DNA from: Deltaproteobacteria bacterium
GTDB taxonomy: Bacteria > Myxococcota > Myxococcia > SLRQ01
Length of the DNA stretch: 9,801 nt
Assembly (NCBI GenBank): GCA_007128675.1
Contig: SKWY01000370.1
Coordinates: 1 to 9,801 of the forward strand
Direction: 5' to 3'
Of the stretch, positions 1-6,572 are shown one piece after another. Positions within the stretch are counted from its first letter, which is position 1; the number at the start of each line of letters is the position of its first letter. The notes under the pieces were generated by a model. It did no database searches. It had not been told where the DNA came from and saw nothing but the letters and a program-made list of their open reading frames with translations. The position numbers and the translations under genes were made by a program.

Positions 1-92
1 CGCTCGTACTCCTGGATCACGCGGATGCTCATCGCGAGCCAGATGAGAACTATAGCGACGGCTACGATGACTCCAAATGGAAGCCCAAACAT
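1..92 (-). CDS. SPFH/Band 7 slipin (stomatin-like) protein, N-terminal fragment
   Basis: Only the first 30 codons lie in the window; the rest runs off the left edge. The peptide starts MFGLPFGVIVAVAIVLIWLA, a single hydrophobic membrane anchor of about 18 residues, and continues MSIRVIQEYE. A short N-terminal membrane hairpin followed by R(I/V)(I/V)(Q/P)EYER is how bacterial and archaeal slipins enter the SPFH domain. The ATG at 92 has a strong Shine-Dalgarno (AAGGAGG, complement of 100-106) 7 nt upstream. It follows an NfeD gene by 60 nt, and nfeD-slipin pairing is a known conserved arrangement in which the protease acts on the stomatin-like partner. Slipins form membrane-associated oligomers. 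The family call rests on a short fragment plus the neighbour, so full-length identity cannot be confirmed here. Confidence 0.75.
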   Translation of the reverse strand, partial: MFGLPFGVIVAVAIVLIWLAMSIRVIQEYE

Positions 93-152
93 TCCCCTTC
101 CTCCTTTTCGATGCACTAGCGCGAAGCGTCGAAAGCGACGCGTACTTTCAAA
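93..152 (-). promoter_or_regulatory. nfeD-slipin intercistronic spacer with compact hairpin and strong RBS
   Basis: This 60-nt spacer contains a perfect 6-bp inverted repeat with a 4-nt loop, GCGTCG-AAAG-CGACGC at 126-141 (GCGTCG-CTTT-CGACGC on the transcribed strand). No T-run follows it, so it does not look like an intrinsic terminator. An AAGGAGG ribosome binding site at 100-106 serves the slipin. The hairpin could protect or separate mRNA segments so that slipin is made at a different level from NfeD; that role is inference. Confidence 0.45.
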
Positions 153-1712
153 TCATTCGGTGGACTCCGGCGCGACCTTGAGCTCGAGCCCCCGGACCTC
201 CACCACCACGACGGAGGTGTTGGCGGGTATCGGTTCATCGCTCACGGCTTTCCACAGCTCGCCATGGACGAAGACCCGCCCTCCCTCTGGGCCAATATCC
301 GTCCGCGACTTGCCAAACTCTCCCTTCATTCCCTCGTGTCCCGTAGTTCCCCGGCGCCTGTGAACGTGGAGGATGAAGAGCATCAGCCCGATGGCAACAG
401 TCGCCATCAGGAAGACGGTCGGAAGTATCACTCCCCACGATACTGTGATGTCGGGATCCACGAAAAACTCCGGGTCGGCGGTATCCATCAGAAGCGACGA
501 GCCAAGGATCATGATGGCAACCCCCGCAAGAGCGAGAATGCCGTAGGCTGTAACATAGATCTCCGCAACGATGAGACCGATGGCGAGAATCAAAAGAACG
601 ACTCCGCCCACGTTCACGGGCAGGAGATTGAGTCCTATACCGGCCAAAAGAAGAAGGAACAACCCGATCGCGGCGGGAAAAATCAGCCCTGGGTTGTATA
701 GCTCCATCATGAGGCCAAGCATCCCGAGCATCATCAAGACATAGGCAACGTTGGGGTTTCCAAGGACCATCAGGACCCTCTGCTGTATGGTCATGGGATG
801 GTCGACTATTTCGGCTCCGGCCGATCTGATCTCGACGCGTCGATCGTCATGCAGCGTCACCTCGCGGCCATCTATCTGTTCGAGAAGCTCATTGAGGGTA
901 CTGGCTAGAAGATCGACCACACCTAGCTCCAACGCCTCGCTCGCCGTGGCCGAGACCGCCTCTTTTACGGCCTTCTCGGCCCACTCGGCGTTTCGATCCG
1001 TCTGTTCCGCAACGGAGCGGGCGAAAGCCGCGGTATCCTCGACGACCTTCGCGTCCATCGTGCCGGACTCCTCATCGGAGCCGCCTCCCCCCATGGCCAC
1101 GGGGGCCGCAGCACCAATGCGACTTCCGGGCGCCATGGCCGCCACATGGGCCGACATGGTGATGAACATGCCCGCCGAAGCAGCACGCGCCCCCGTCGGA
1201 TAGACATATACAATAACCGGAACATCTGCCTCCAAGAACGAGCGCGATATCTCCCGCGTGGACTCGAGCAAGCCGCCAGGCGTATCTAGGACGAGCAAGA
1301 ACAGGTCGTACTCTTGGTCCTCGGCGGCTGCCAAAGCGTCCATGAGATAGCTGGCGGACCCCGGGCTGACTACTCCGTCCAACACCGCTCGAAGAGCCCT
1401 CGGGCGGCCTTCACCAATCTCTCCAGGGGCCGGTCTCTTGGCTTCATCCATCCCCTCCTCGAGCGCCGCCTCGCCATGCCCGTCACCATCCGCCGAGTCC
1501 GATTCCTCCCGCGGGGCCTCGGCGGTGCCCTCGTCGAGCAGCACCATCCACGAATCGGTCGAAAAGGCACTCGTCGATTGCGAGGCAAGGATAGGCGAGC
1601 CAAGGCCGGACAGGGCCAAGAGCCCCAGTCCCAAAGCGAAAAAGAGCATGCTAGCAGCCCTCAGCCTCCATCGAAGAGGGCGCCGCGTTTTGTATTGTTC
1701 AAGAGATATCAT
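153..1712 (-). CDS. nfeD: NfeD-family membrane-bound serine protease (ClpP class), long form
   Basis: This is a 519-residue long-form NfeD protein. Residues 1-45 are a signal peptide (RRPLRWRLR, then a hydrophobic core, then ILASQ). Residues 56-105 are an acidic low-complexity linker. Residues 106-275 are a ClpP-like serine protease domain with the oxyanion-type LDTPGG (142-147), the nucleophile Ser179 in ARAASAGMF and a probable general-base Lys222 in DAKVVED, matching the Ser-Lys dyad known for Pyrococcus PH1510. About five membrane segments lie at 316-336, 342-364, 366-386, 388-408 and 428-450. Residues 465-515 form the OB-fold NfeD domain. Family members cleave the hydrophobic tail of the neighbouring stomatin-like protein. 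The ATG at 1712 is chosen because it sits 2 nt after the UDG stop, has GGAG about 10 nt upstream and places the signal peptide at the terminus. The open frame reaches 60 codons further into udg but that extension looks non-native. Confidence 0.92.
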   Translation of the reverse strand: MISLEQYKTRRPLRWRLRAASMLFFALGLGLLALSGLGSPILASQSTSAFSTDSWMVLLDEGTAEAPREESDSADGDGHGEAALEEGMDEAKRPAPGEIGEGRPRALRAVLDGVVSPGSASYLMDALAAAEDQEYDLFLLVLDTPGGLLESTREISRSFLEADVPVIVYVYPTGARAASAGMFITMSAHVAAMAPGSRIGAAAPVAMGGGGSDEESGTMDAKVVEDTAAFARSVAEQTDRNAEWAEKAVKEAVSATASEALELGVVDLLASTLNELLEQIDGREVTLHDDRRVEIRSAGAEIVDHPMTIQQRVLMVLGNPNVAYVLMMLGMLGLMMELYNPGLIFPAAIGLFLLLLAGIGLNLLPVNVGGVVLLILAIGLIVAEIYVTAYGILALAGVAIMILGSSLLMDTADPEFFVDPDITVSWGVILPTVFLMATVAIGLMLFILHVHRRRGTTGHEGMKGEFGKSRTDIGPEGGRVFVHGELWKAVSDEPIPANTSVVVVEVRGLELKVAPESTE

Positions 1713-1714
1713 CG

Positions 1715-2542
1715 TCAAAAGCTCTCCAATCGAGCCATCACAGCCTGCAGATCCTTCCAGACATTCGCCTTCTTTGAAGGATTCCGGAGCAAGTACGCAG
1801 GGTGAAAGGTGGGCATGAAGTCGATTCCCTCGTATCGGTGCCACTTCCCTCGCACCCTGCTGATGGATGCCGAGGGATCGTGGAGGAGACACTGCACCGC
1901 GAACCTGCCAAGGCCAACGATCACCTTGGGGGCGATCACGGCAAGCTGCGCCTTTAGAAAACGTTCGCAGGAGGCCACTTCTTCTGGTTCCGGATCACGA
2001 TTTCTCGGTGGTCTGCATTTCACGACGTTACAGATGTAGACATCCTCTCGACGAAAACCCATCGCCGCAATCATTCGATCGAGAAGCTGTCCCGCGGCTC
2101 CTACGAAGGGCTCCCCTCGAGCGTCCTCTTGGGCGCCAGGACCTTCTCCGACGAAGACGAGATCCGCTTTCGGATGGCCAACACCGAAGACCAGGTTCTT
2201 TCGACCCTCGAAGAGCTCGCAGCGCCGGCAATCGCCCAGCTCCTGTCTCACTGTTTCCATTGAAGAGACGACCGGATCCGGCTTCGCCTCCATCTCCGGC
2301 CGCAAAAGGTCAGGCTCATCCTTTCGGCTATCAGGGGCGGCGATCGGCGTTGGTGCCTTGCCCGAAGGCGCAGACTTCGCTGTGCTGGAGGCGGCATCAG
2401 TCGATCCGGCGGGTACGCGGACGGTACCGGATGCGAGCCGCCAGGAAAGAAAAGACTCCACGTCCCGCAGGAGACGTACGATCTCGGCTCTCGTCTCCGG
2501 ATTCTTGCCGAAGCCGTGTCCTGTTGGGCTCTTGATGATCAT
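1715..2542 (-). CDS. Uracil-DNA glycosylase, family 4 (Fe-S type) with N-terminal extension
   Basis: The 275-residue protein removes uracil from DNA, the first step of base excision repair. Residues 101-275 are the catalytic domain. Four cysteines arranged as in 4Fe-4S family-4 enzymes are present: Cys105 and Cys108 (CRRC), Cys176 (VVKCRPPRNR) and Cys192 (SCERFL). Motif 1 is GEGPGAQED at 132-140 and motif 2 is HPAYLLRNPS at 247-256. Residues 16-39 (RAEIVRLLRDVESFLSWRLA) form a helix seen at the start of long-form family members, and residues 40-98 are a Pro/Ala/Ser-rich linker. Bare Thermus-type enzymes are about 200 residues, so the extension is real extra sequence. The ATG at 2542 has only a weak AGG upstream; a GTG at codon 28 is an unlikely alternative because it would discard most of that helix. 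It follows coaBC by 65 nt and precedes nfeD by 2 nt. Confidence 0.93.
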   Translation of the reverse strand: MIIKSPTGHGFGKNPETRAEIVRLLRDVESFLSWRLASGTVRVPAGSTDAASSTAKSAPSGKAPTPIAAPDSRKDEPDLLRPEMEAKPDPVVSSMETVRQELGDCRRCELFEGRKNLVFGVGHPKADLVFVGEGPGAQEDARGEPFVGAAGQLLDRMIAAMGFRREDVYICNVVKCRPPRNRDPEPEEVASCERFLKAQLAVIAPKVIVGLGRFAVQCLLHDPSASISRVRGKWHRYEGIDFMPTFHPAYLLRNPSKKANVWKDLQAVMARLESF

Positions 2543-2607
2543 GAGTCGTCGACCTAGTTGCTGGAAACTACCTTTGTAGCCACTTCCGTCAAGAACAGGC
2601 TACCACC
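2543..2607 (-). promoter_or_regulatory. coaBC-udg spacer with weak promoter-like elements
   Basis: This is the widest gap inside the left-hand operon. On the transcribed strand it has a TTGACG hexamer (complement of 2587-2592), a 16-nt spacer and TAGTTT (complement of 2565-2570), a poor -10 match. A 6-bp inverted repeat GTAGCC/GGCTAC (2576-2581 and 2598-2603) with a 16-nt loop overlaps these elements and is not followed by a T-run. It may be an internal promoter that expresses udg-nfeD-slipin independently. The evidence is weak. Confidence 0.25.
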
Positions 2608-3783
2608 TCATAATTGGTCCGCTTGGGAGCTACGTCCACCCAGCCGTCGGTTGAGCAGCAAGACGACTCTATCCAGGATGCTATGAGCCACCTCGTTCTT
2701 GGTGGCCATGGGCAGAGCCTGCTCGCTGGATGCCTCCACCAGGGTTACCTCGTTGTTCGGGCTCTCGAAGCCGCCTTCCTTCGAGCCCACGTCGTTGGCG
2801 ATGACTAGATCCAACTTCTTCTGCCTCAGCTTGCGTCTGGCGTTGGGCAGCAGATCCTCGGTCTCCGCTGCGAATCCAACTAGAATAGGCCTATCAGGCC
2901 GGCCCGCAAAGCGGTCGCCCAGCCGTGCGAGCACGTCGGGCGTGCGGCGAAGCACGAGCCGTAGCTCGTCGTCGTCCTTCTTGAGCTTACGAGTCGAAGG
3001 AGAGCACGGAGCATAGTCTCCAACGGCCGCTGCGGCGAGGATCACGTCGGCATCGGTGGCAGCCTCCAGTGCAAGGCCGAGAAGCTCGTCGACTGTTTGG
3101 AAACGCAGAGTCCGCACCCTAGGAGGAGGAGGAAGCGTTGTCGGCCCCAAGAGCAACGTTACCTCCGCCCCCCGGCGCATCGCGGCATCGGCAAGGGCAT
3201 TACCCATTCTTCCCGTCGATGGGTTGGAGATGAACCGGACGGGATCAATCGACTCTCTTGTGGGTCCCGACGTCACCAGGACTCTGTATCCCTCCAGATC
3301 CCGAGGTCCAAGAGCCCGGGCAAAGGCCGTCACCACCTGGTTCGGGCTCTGCCCCACCGGCATGACAACCGCGTCGTCGGCCAGAACACCGAGCAAAGCC
3401 TCGACCCAGGGAGCCATGGGCATGCTTGCTCCCGGCGAGAGCAGCCTTGGCCCATTACTGCATAGAAAAACGGATCCAGCAGCATCGATTGGCCTCCCCG
3501 TCGCAACTCCCGCGACCAGCTCGGCGCCAGAAGCCATCATAAGCACGCCGTCCACCTCTTTTGCAAGAGACTCGCCTTCCCTGGCGGTCCGCAGAACGGG
3601 CGCGGCACTGACGGTTGCTAGCGTGAGATCCGGGAGCCACCGAGGAGTCGTGGCCGTGACGGCAACTCTCACCGAGGCGCCAAGCTTCACCAGTCGACGA
3701 GTCACATCCGCCGATAGAAAGGACTCAGGCCCGCCATCCACCGCAAGCGCAAGCTTGCGACCGGAAAGTGAGAAGGTGTTCAC
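2608..3783 (-). CDS. coaBC: CoaBC-like protein: canonical phosphopantothenate-cysteine ligase with degenerate decarboxylase domain
   Basis: The 391-residue length is typical of bifunctional CoaBC, which makes 4'-phosphopantetheine for coenzyme A. The ligase half (about 165-380) is complete in appearance: LVTSGPTRESIDPVRFISNP (169-188) running into STGRMG, AAAVGDY (251-257, usually AAAVADY), Lys-rich RKLKK (265-269), VGFAAETE (302-309), DLVIANDV (325-332) and NNEVTLV. The N-terminal half keeps the flavodoxin-like strands (LALAVDGG, ASVRVAVT, VDGVLMMASGAE). It lacks the usual GGIAAYK, the catalytic His (GESLAK where HI-x-L is expected), the PAMN motif (SPGASMPMAP at 116-125) and the ACG-x-x-GxGRM cysteine lid. 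The likely function is CoaB ligase with an inactive CoaC domain. The start is GTG at 3783, 6 nt after the kinase stop, with TTGGAG in the overlap of that stop as RBS. Confidence 0.88.
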   Translation of the reverse strand: MNTFSLSGRKLALAVDGGPESFLSADVTRRLVKLGASVRVAVTATTPRWLPDLTLATVSAAPVLRTAREGESLAKEVDGVLMMASGAELVAGVATGRPIDAAGSVFLCSNGPRLLSPGASMPMAPWVEALLGVLADDAVVMPVGQSPNQVVTAFARALGPRDLEGYRVLVTSGPTRESIDPVRFISNPSTGRMGNALADAAMRRGAEVTLLLGPTTLPPPPRVRTLRFQTVDELLGLALEAATDADVILAAAAVGDYAPCSPSTRKLKKDDDELRLVLRRTPDVLARLGDRFAGRPDRPILVGFAAETEDLLPNARRKLRQKKLDLVIANDVGSKEGGFESPNNEVTLVEASSEQALPMATKNEVAHSILDRVVLLLNRRLGGRSSQADQL

Positions 3784-3789
3784 TGGTGA

Positions 3790-4428
3790 CTACTCCAAGT
3801 ACTGCTCTATGCGCCGAAAGAGATCGATACGATCGACGAGGTTCGTGAGGTAATCAAGCCGATCGGTGTCGAGGGTGATGACCTCCGATAGATCGTAACG
3901 CTCGAACCAGTCCTCGTATAGCTTGTTGAGACGCCTGACATATGCCGCTGGAACCGCCTGCTCCTCTGGACGGCCTCGCATGACTATACGGCGCCTGATG
4001 GTTCTGACGCTCGCTCGCAGATAGATCATGAGATCCGGCGGCGAGAGGCTCTTGCAGGCGGCCGCGTAGAGAGCCTCATAGGTCTGCCAGTCTCTCTTGG
4101 AGATGAGCCTCTGCCTGTGGAGATTGCGGGCGAAGACCTCTGCATCCTCATAGATGGTTCGATCCTGCACCACTATTCCATCGGTCTCCTCCAGGCGCCT
4201 ATGCAGTCGAAGCTTATGGGCCAGAAACGCGAGCTGCGAGTGAAAGGCCCACCTCTTCATATCCGAGTAGAAGTCGGCGAGATAAGGGTTGTCGGCATGT
4301 GGCTCGTAGAACGGCACCAAACCGTAGCGGCGAGAGAGGAAATGGACCAGCTCCGTCTTGCCCGCTCCCATGTTGCCTGCCACGGCTATGAAACGCTTGC
4401 TCTTCTTCCTTTTGATCTTGGCTGACAT
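3790..4428 (-). CDS. Deoxynucleoside kinase (dNK/dGK-dAK type)
   Basis: The 212-residue cytoplasmic kinase phosphorylates a deoxynucleoside using ATP for dNTP salvage. The P-loop is GNMGAGKT at 18-25, with Thr where many relatives have Ser. A substrate-site Glu follows in YEPHADNPYLADFY (41-54), matching the EP-x-x-DNP-x-L pattern of bacterial dGuo/dAdo kinases. The (E/Q)DR motif is QDRTIYED at 88-95. An Arg-rich LID is RTIRRRIVMRGRPEE at 142-156. The N-terminus (SAKIKRKKSKR) is basic. The ATG at 4428 has no clear Shine-Dalgarno. It is the first gene of the minus-strand cluster and is followed 6 nt later by coaBC. Substrate preference (purine versus pyrimidine) cannot be fixed from sequence alone, though the motif pattern favours purine. 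Confidence 0.9.
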   Translation of the reverse strand: MSAKIKRKKSKRFIAVAGNMGAGKTELVHFLSRRYGLVPFYEPHADNPYLADFYSDMKRWAFHSQLAFLAHKLRLHRRLEETDGIVVQDRTIYEDAEVFARNLHRQRLISKRDWQTYEALYAAACKSLSPPDLMIYLRASVRTIRRRIVMRGRPEEQAVPAAYVRRLNKLYEDWFERYDLSEVITLDTDRLDYLTNLVDRIDLFRRIEQYLE

Positions 4429-4690
4429 TCCAGAGGACTCGTACCACCCCTTGCGTCCGCTTCAAAGCAGTTCGGGCCGGCTCTCTTCGGCTTGGTCGGG
4501 GATATCGGCGCAACGTGCGGTATTGCCGCGGGCCAATCGGCCCGTTCTAGGGTCTCGGACCAGGCCTAAAGGGGCCGATAGGCGTTGAACACCGCCTAGA
4601 GACTAAGCCTGCCCCGCCAGCCATGGAGGCGGCGGCTGGGCTGGATGGCCATCCCTTTCGAGACGAAATCAGCTGTGCTAGAAGTGCTGC
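4429..4690. promoter_or_regulatory. Divergent intergenic region rich in inverted repeats
   Basis: This 262-bp region separates the divergent deoxynucleoside kinase and TPR genes and must hold promoters for both, but I see no convincing -35/-10 pair. Structures visible are CGGGCC-AATC-GGCCCG (4529-4544, 6-bp stem), TAGGCG-TTGAACAC-CGCCTA (4579-4598, 6-bp stem), the perfect palindrome at 4643-4654 and TTTCG-AGA-CGAAA (4656-4668). None is followed by a T-run. Short frames in it carry no recognisable protein. Confidence 0.5.
4643..4654. repeat. Perfect 12-bp palindrome GGATGGCCATCC, possible operator
   Basis: Both halves match exactly with no spacer. It lies 36 nt upstream of the TPR gene start, where an operator or 5'-leader element would be expected, and is directly followed by a second short inverted repeat (TTTCG/CGAAA). 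No cognate regulator is evident in the window, so the operator role is inference. Confidence 0.35.
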
Positions 4691-6097
4691 ATGCGCAAAG
4701 GGGCCTTTTCAATCCCCAGCCGGCAAAGGACATTCAGGGCTGCATCATGCATGGTGGCAATACCAATTCTGCTGTGCCTGCTCTCTGCCTCGTGCTCCTC
4801 TTCCAGGCAGGGACGACTTGCACATGATGACGTATCCGGCTGGCTCGATAGAGGGCGGGCAGCCGCGGCCGAGAACCGTCATCTAGACGCAGCAGGCGCC
4901 TTCGAGAAAGTCCTCGAAGTGGACTACTCTTCCCTCGATGCCCATAGAGGGCTGATTCTAGCTCATTTGAACCTCGGACGACTCAAGGCACTCGAGCAGC
5001 TCTACCGAGAGCGGCGGGCCTCGGATCCCATGAATCCCTTTCACTCCTATGGCCTTGCGATTACTCTCTACGCCACATCGACGGGGCTAGCGGATAAGGC
5101 CTTGAGCCTTCTTTCTGAAGCAAGGGAACACAGACCTGATCTCTCCGACATCCCGTATAGGAAGGGAGTGATCCTGCTTGACGCCGAGCGTTATGCCGAG
5201 GCCCGCCAGGCTTTCGAGAAAGCGCTTGCCATCGAGGATCTAGCTCGTTACCGGGCGCCTTTGGCTCTTTCACTCTATCACCTTGGCAAACCCGAGCAGA
5301 GCCTGGAGGTCTTGAGGGGGCTGCTCCACCTCGACCCATCACCAAATGAGGTCGAGATGGCTCGACAAGTCGCCGAGAGGATCTCCGACCCTTTTCGCGG
5401 CTTCCCCGAGGCGGCCCGCGGGAAGCTGACTCGAGCCATAGACTGGCTCGAAAGAGCTGACGTGCCCCAAAATGCCCTCGATCTCTTGCGGGAGATTCTT
5501 CTTGAGCACCCCGAGGCGGCGATGGTTCATGCAGTGCTCGGTTTGGCATACCAGCGGATAGATGCTGGAGGAGAAGCCTTCATTCACCTTCAGCACGCAG
5601 TGGAGCTCGCTCCCCATCTGGCGATTACCCACCTCTATCTAGCCAACCTACTTGCCTCCCGCGAGAGATACGAGGACGCTCGCGATAGCTACCTTGCGGC
5701 CCTGGAGAGAAACCCTCTGCTCCTCGAGGCACACGCAGCGCTTGGGAACGCTGCGGCCGAGCGTGGAGACACGAAGGAAGCAACCCGCCATCTAAGGGCC
5801 TGGTCGCTCCTCGATCCAAGACGCACTCAGCCCCGTCTGTTGCTGGCTCGCACCTTGGCCGCCGCAGGCGATCTGGACGCAACGGAAAGAGAACTCAAGG
5901 GCGTCCTCGAGTTGGAAGAGGACAACCTGGAGGCCCACCTCTCACTGGGCGCCGTTTATGTCCGCCGTCATTCAGAAACCCCTGGACCCGAGCTTCGCGA
6001 GGCCTACGCAAGGATGGCAAAAGAGCACCTCGACCGGGTGCTCGCCGTTCAGCCGGACAATCCTGCCGCTCGGCGGCTCGTGGCAGAGATAAGATGA
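4691..6097 (+). CDS. TPR-repeat protein, probable lipoprotein
   Basis: The 468-residue protein is built almost wholly of tetratricopeptide repeats, a protein-protein interaction scaffold. A basic N-region (residues 1-20) and a hydrophobic stretch (21-31) end in LLSASCSSS, so Cys35 is a plausible lipidation site; Ser at -3 makes the lipobox imperfect. About eleven TPR-like helical pairs fill 49-456, with a less regular join at 217-245. Clear units include 153-186 (KGVILLDAERYAEARQAFEK), 277-310, 311-344 and 345-378. An in-frame TAG at 4679-4681 makes the ATG at 4691 the first possible ATG; its RBS is weak. An ATG at codon 21 is an alternative but would leave a signal without positive charges. 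It overlaps the next gene by 4 nt. The role may be envelope complex assembly; no specific function can be named. Confidence 0.85.
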   Translation: MRKGAFSIPSRQRTFRAASCMVAIPILLCLLSASCSSSRQGRLAHDDVSGWLDRGRAAAAENRHLDAAGAFEKVLEVDYSSLDAHRGLILAHLNLGRLKALEQLYRERRASDPMNPFHSYGLAITLYATSTGLADKALSLLSEAREHRPDLSDIPYRKGVILLDAERYAEARQAFEKALAIEDLARYRAPLALSLYHLGKPEQSLEVLRGLLHLDPSPNEVEMARQVAERISDPFRGFPEAARGKLTRAIDWLERADVPQNALDLLREILLEHPEAAMVHAVLGLAYQRIDAGGEAFIHLQHAVELAPHLAITHLYLANLLASRERYEDARDSYLAALERNPLLLEAHAALGNAAAERGDTKEATRHLRAWSLLDPRRTQPRLLLARTLAAAGDLDATERELKGVLELEEDNLEAHLSLGAVYVRRHSETPGPELREAYARMAKEHLDRVLAVQPDNPAARRLVAEIR

Positions 6098-6561
6098 GCA
6101 AGGCGCGCCCGAAAGAATCGGAGACCTCCCCGGCTGTTCTGGGCCGCTTGAGGACTCTTATCGAATCATTCCGTGCTTCTAGCCAGTACTTCAAGTGGCG
6201 AACAGCCGTTGTGGCCGGCTGGGTCATCGCCAGTGCTTTTTCGGTCGCCCTCGCCATGTCGGGGGTGGAACGCAATCCCATCGACGCGATGGTCGGAGTA
6301 CGAACCGTCCTCGGTACTCACGTAGTCTTCGTGCAAAACAACAGCTCGCAGCCATGGCAGAATGTCACGATAGAGCTACCGGGAGGATGGATATACGAGC
6401 AGAGGACCATGAGACCCCAAGAGAGAGTCCTTCCTCCGGTTACGGAGTTCTACCGAGGAGACAAAGACAACCGCGAGCTTTCCAAAGACTTCTTTCCTGC
6501 CCAGGTAACCGTTTCCACGAGCGGGGGCATCTACGTTTGGGATGCCTCTCGCAGCAGGTAG
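6094..6561 (+). CDS. Single-pass membrane protein of unknown function
   Basis: The 155-residue protein starts inside the stop of the TPR gene (ATGA overlap), so translation is probably coupled. Residues 1-36 are polar and basic, presumably cytoplasmic. Residues 37-56 (RTAVVAGWVIASAFSVALAM) form one membrane segment, and about 100 residues follow outside the membrane. That part has a compact beta-rich pattern: HVVFVQNNSSQPWQNVTIEL (76-95), a GGWIYEQRTM strand, RPQERVLPPVTEF (107-119), and a final QVTVSTSGGIYVWD. This resembles small proteins with an 'N-x-S-x-x-W-x-x-V-x-V-x-L' strand followed by a 'P-x-E-x-x-L-P' turn, a pattern I associate with unnamed families. I do not recognise a characterised relative. 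It probably works with the TPR lipoprotein at the membrane. Confidence 0.75.
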   Translation: MSKARPKESETSPAVLGRLRTLIESFRASSQYFKWRTAVVAGWVIASAFSVALAMSGVERNPIDAMVGVRTVLGTHVVFVQNNSSQPWQNVTIELPGGWIYEQRTMRPQERVLPPVTEFYRGDKDNRELSKDFFPAQVTVSTSGGIYVWDASRSR

Positions 6562-6572
6562 AATTTCCGCGG

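Noticed and set aside
1867..2535. 222-codon plus-strand open frame opposite the uracil-DNA glycosylase
   Set aside because: Arg/Pro-rich low-complexity translation, no RBS or domain; the minus strand encodes a full set of family-4 motifs.
3056..3853. 265-codon plus-strand open frame opposite coaBC
   Set aside because: The translation is Ser/Arg/Pro-rich with no recognisable motif and lies antisense to a canonical CoaB domain.
4623..4886. Small plus-strand open frames overlapping the start of the TPR gene
   Set aside because: No coherent signal or domain; the TPR frame continues into a long repeat protein and accounts for the region.
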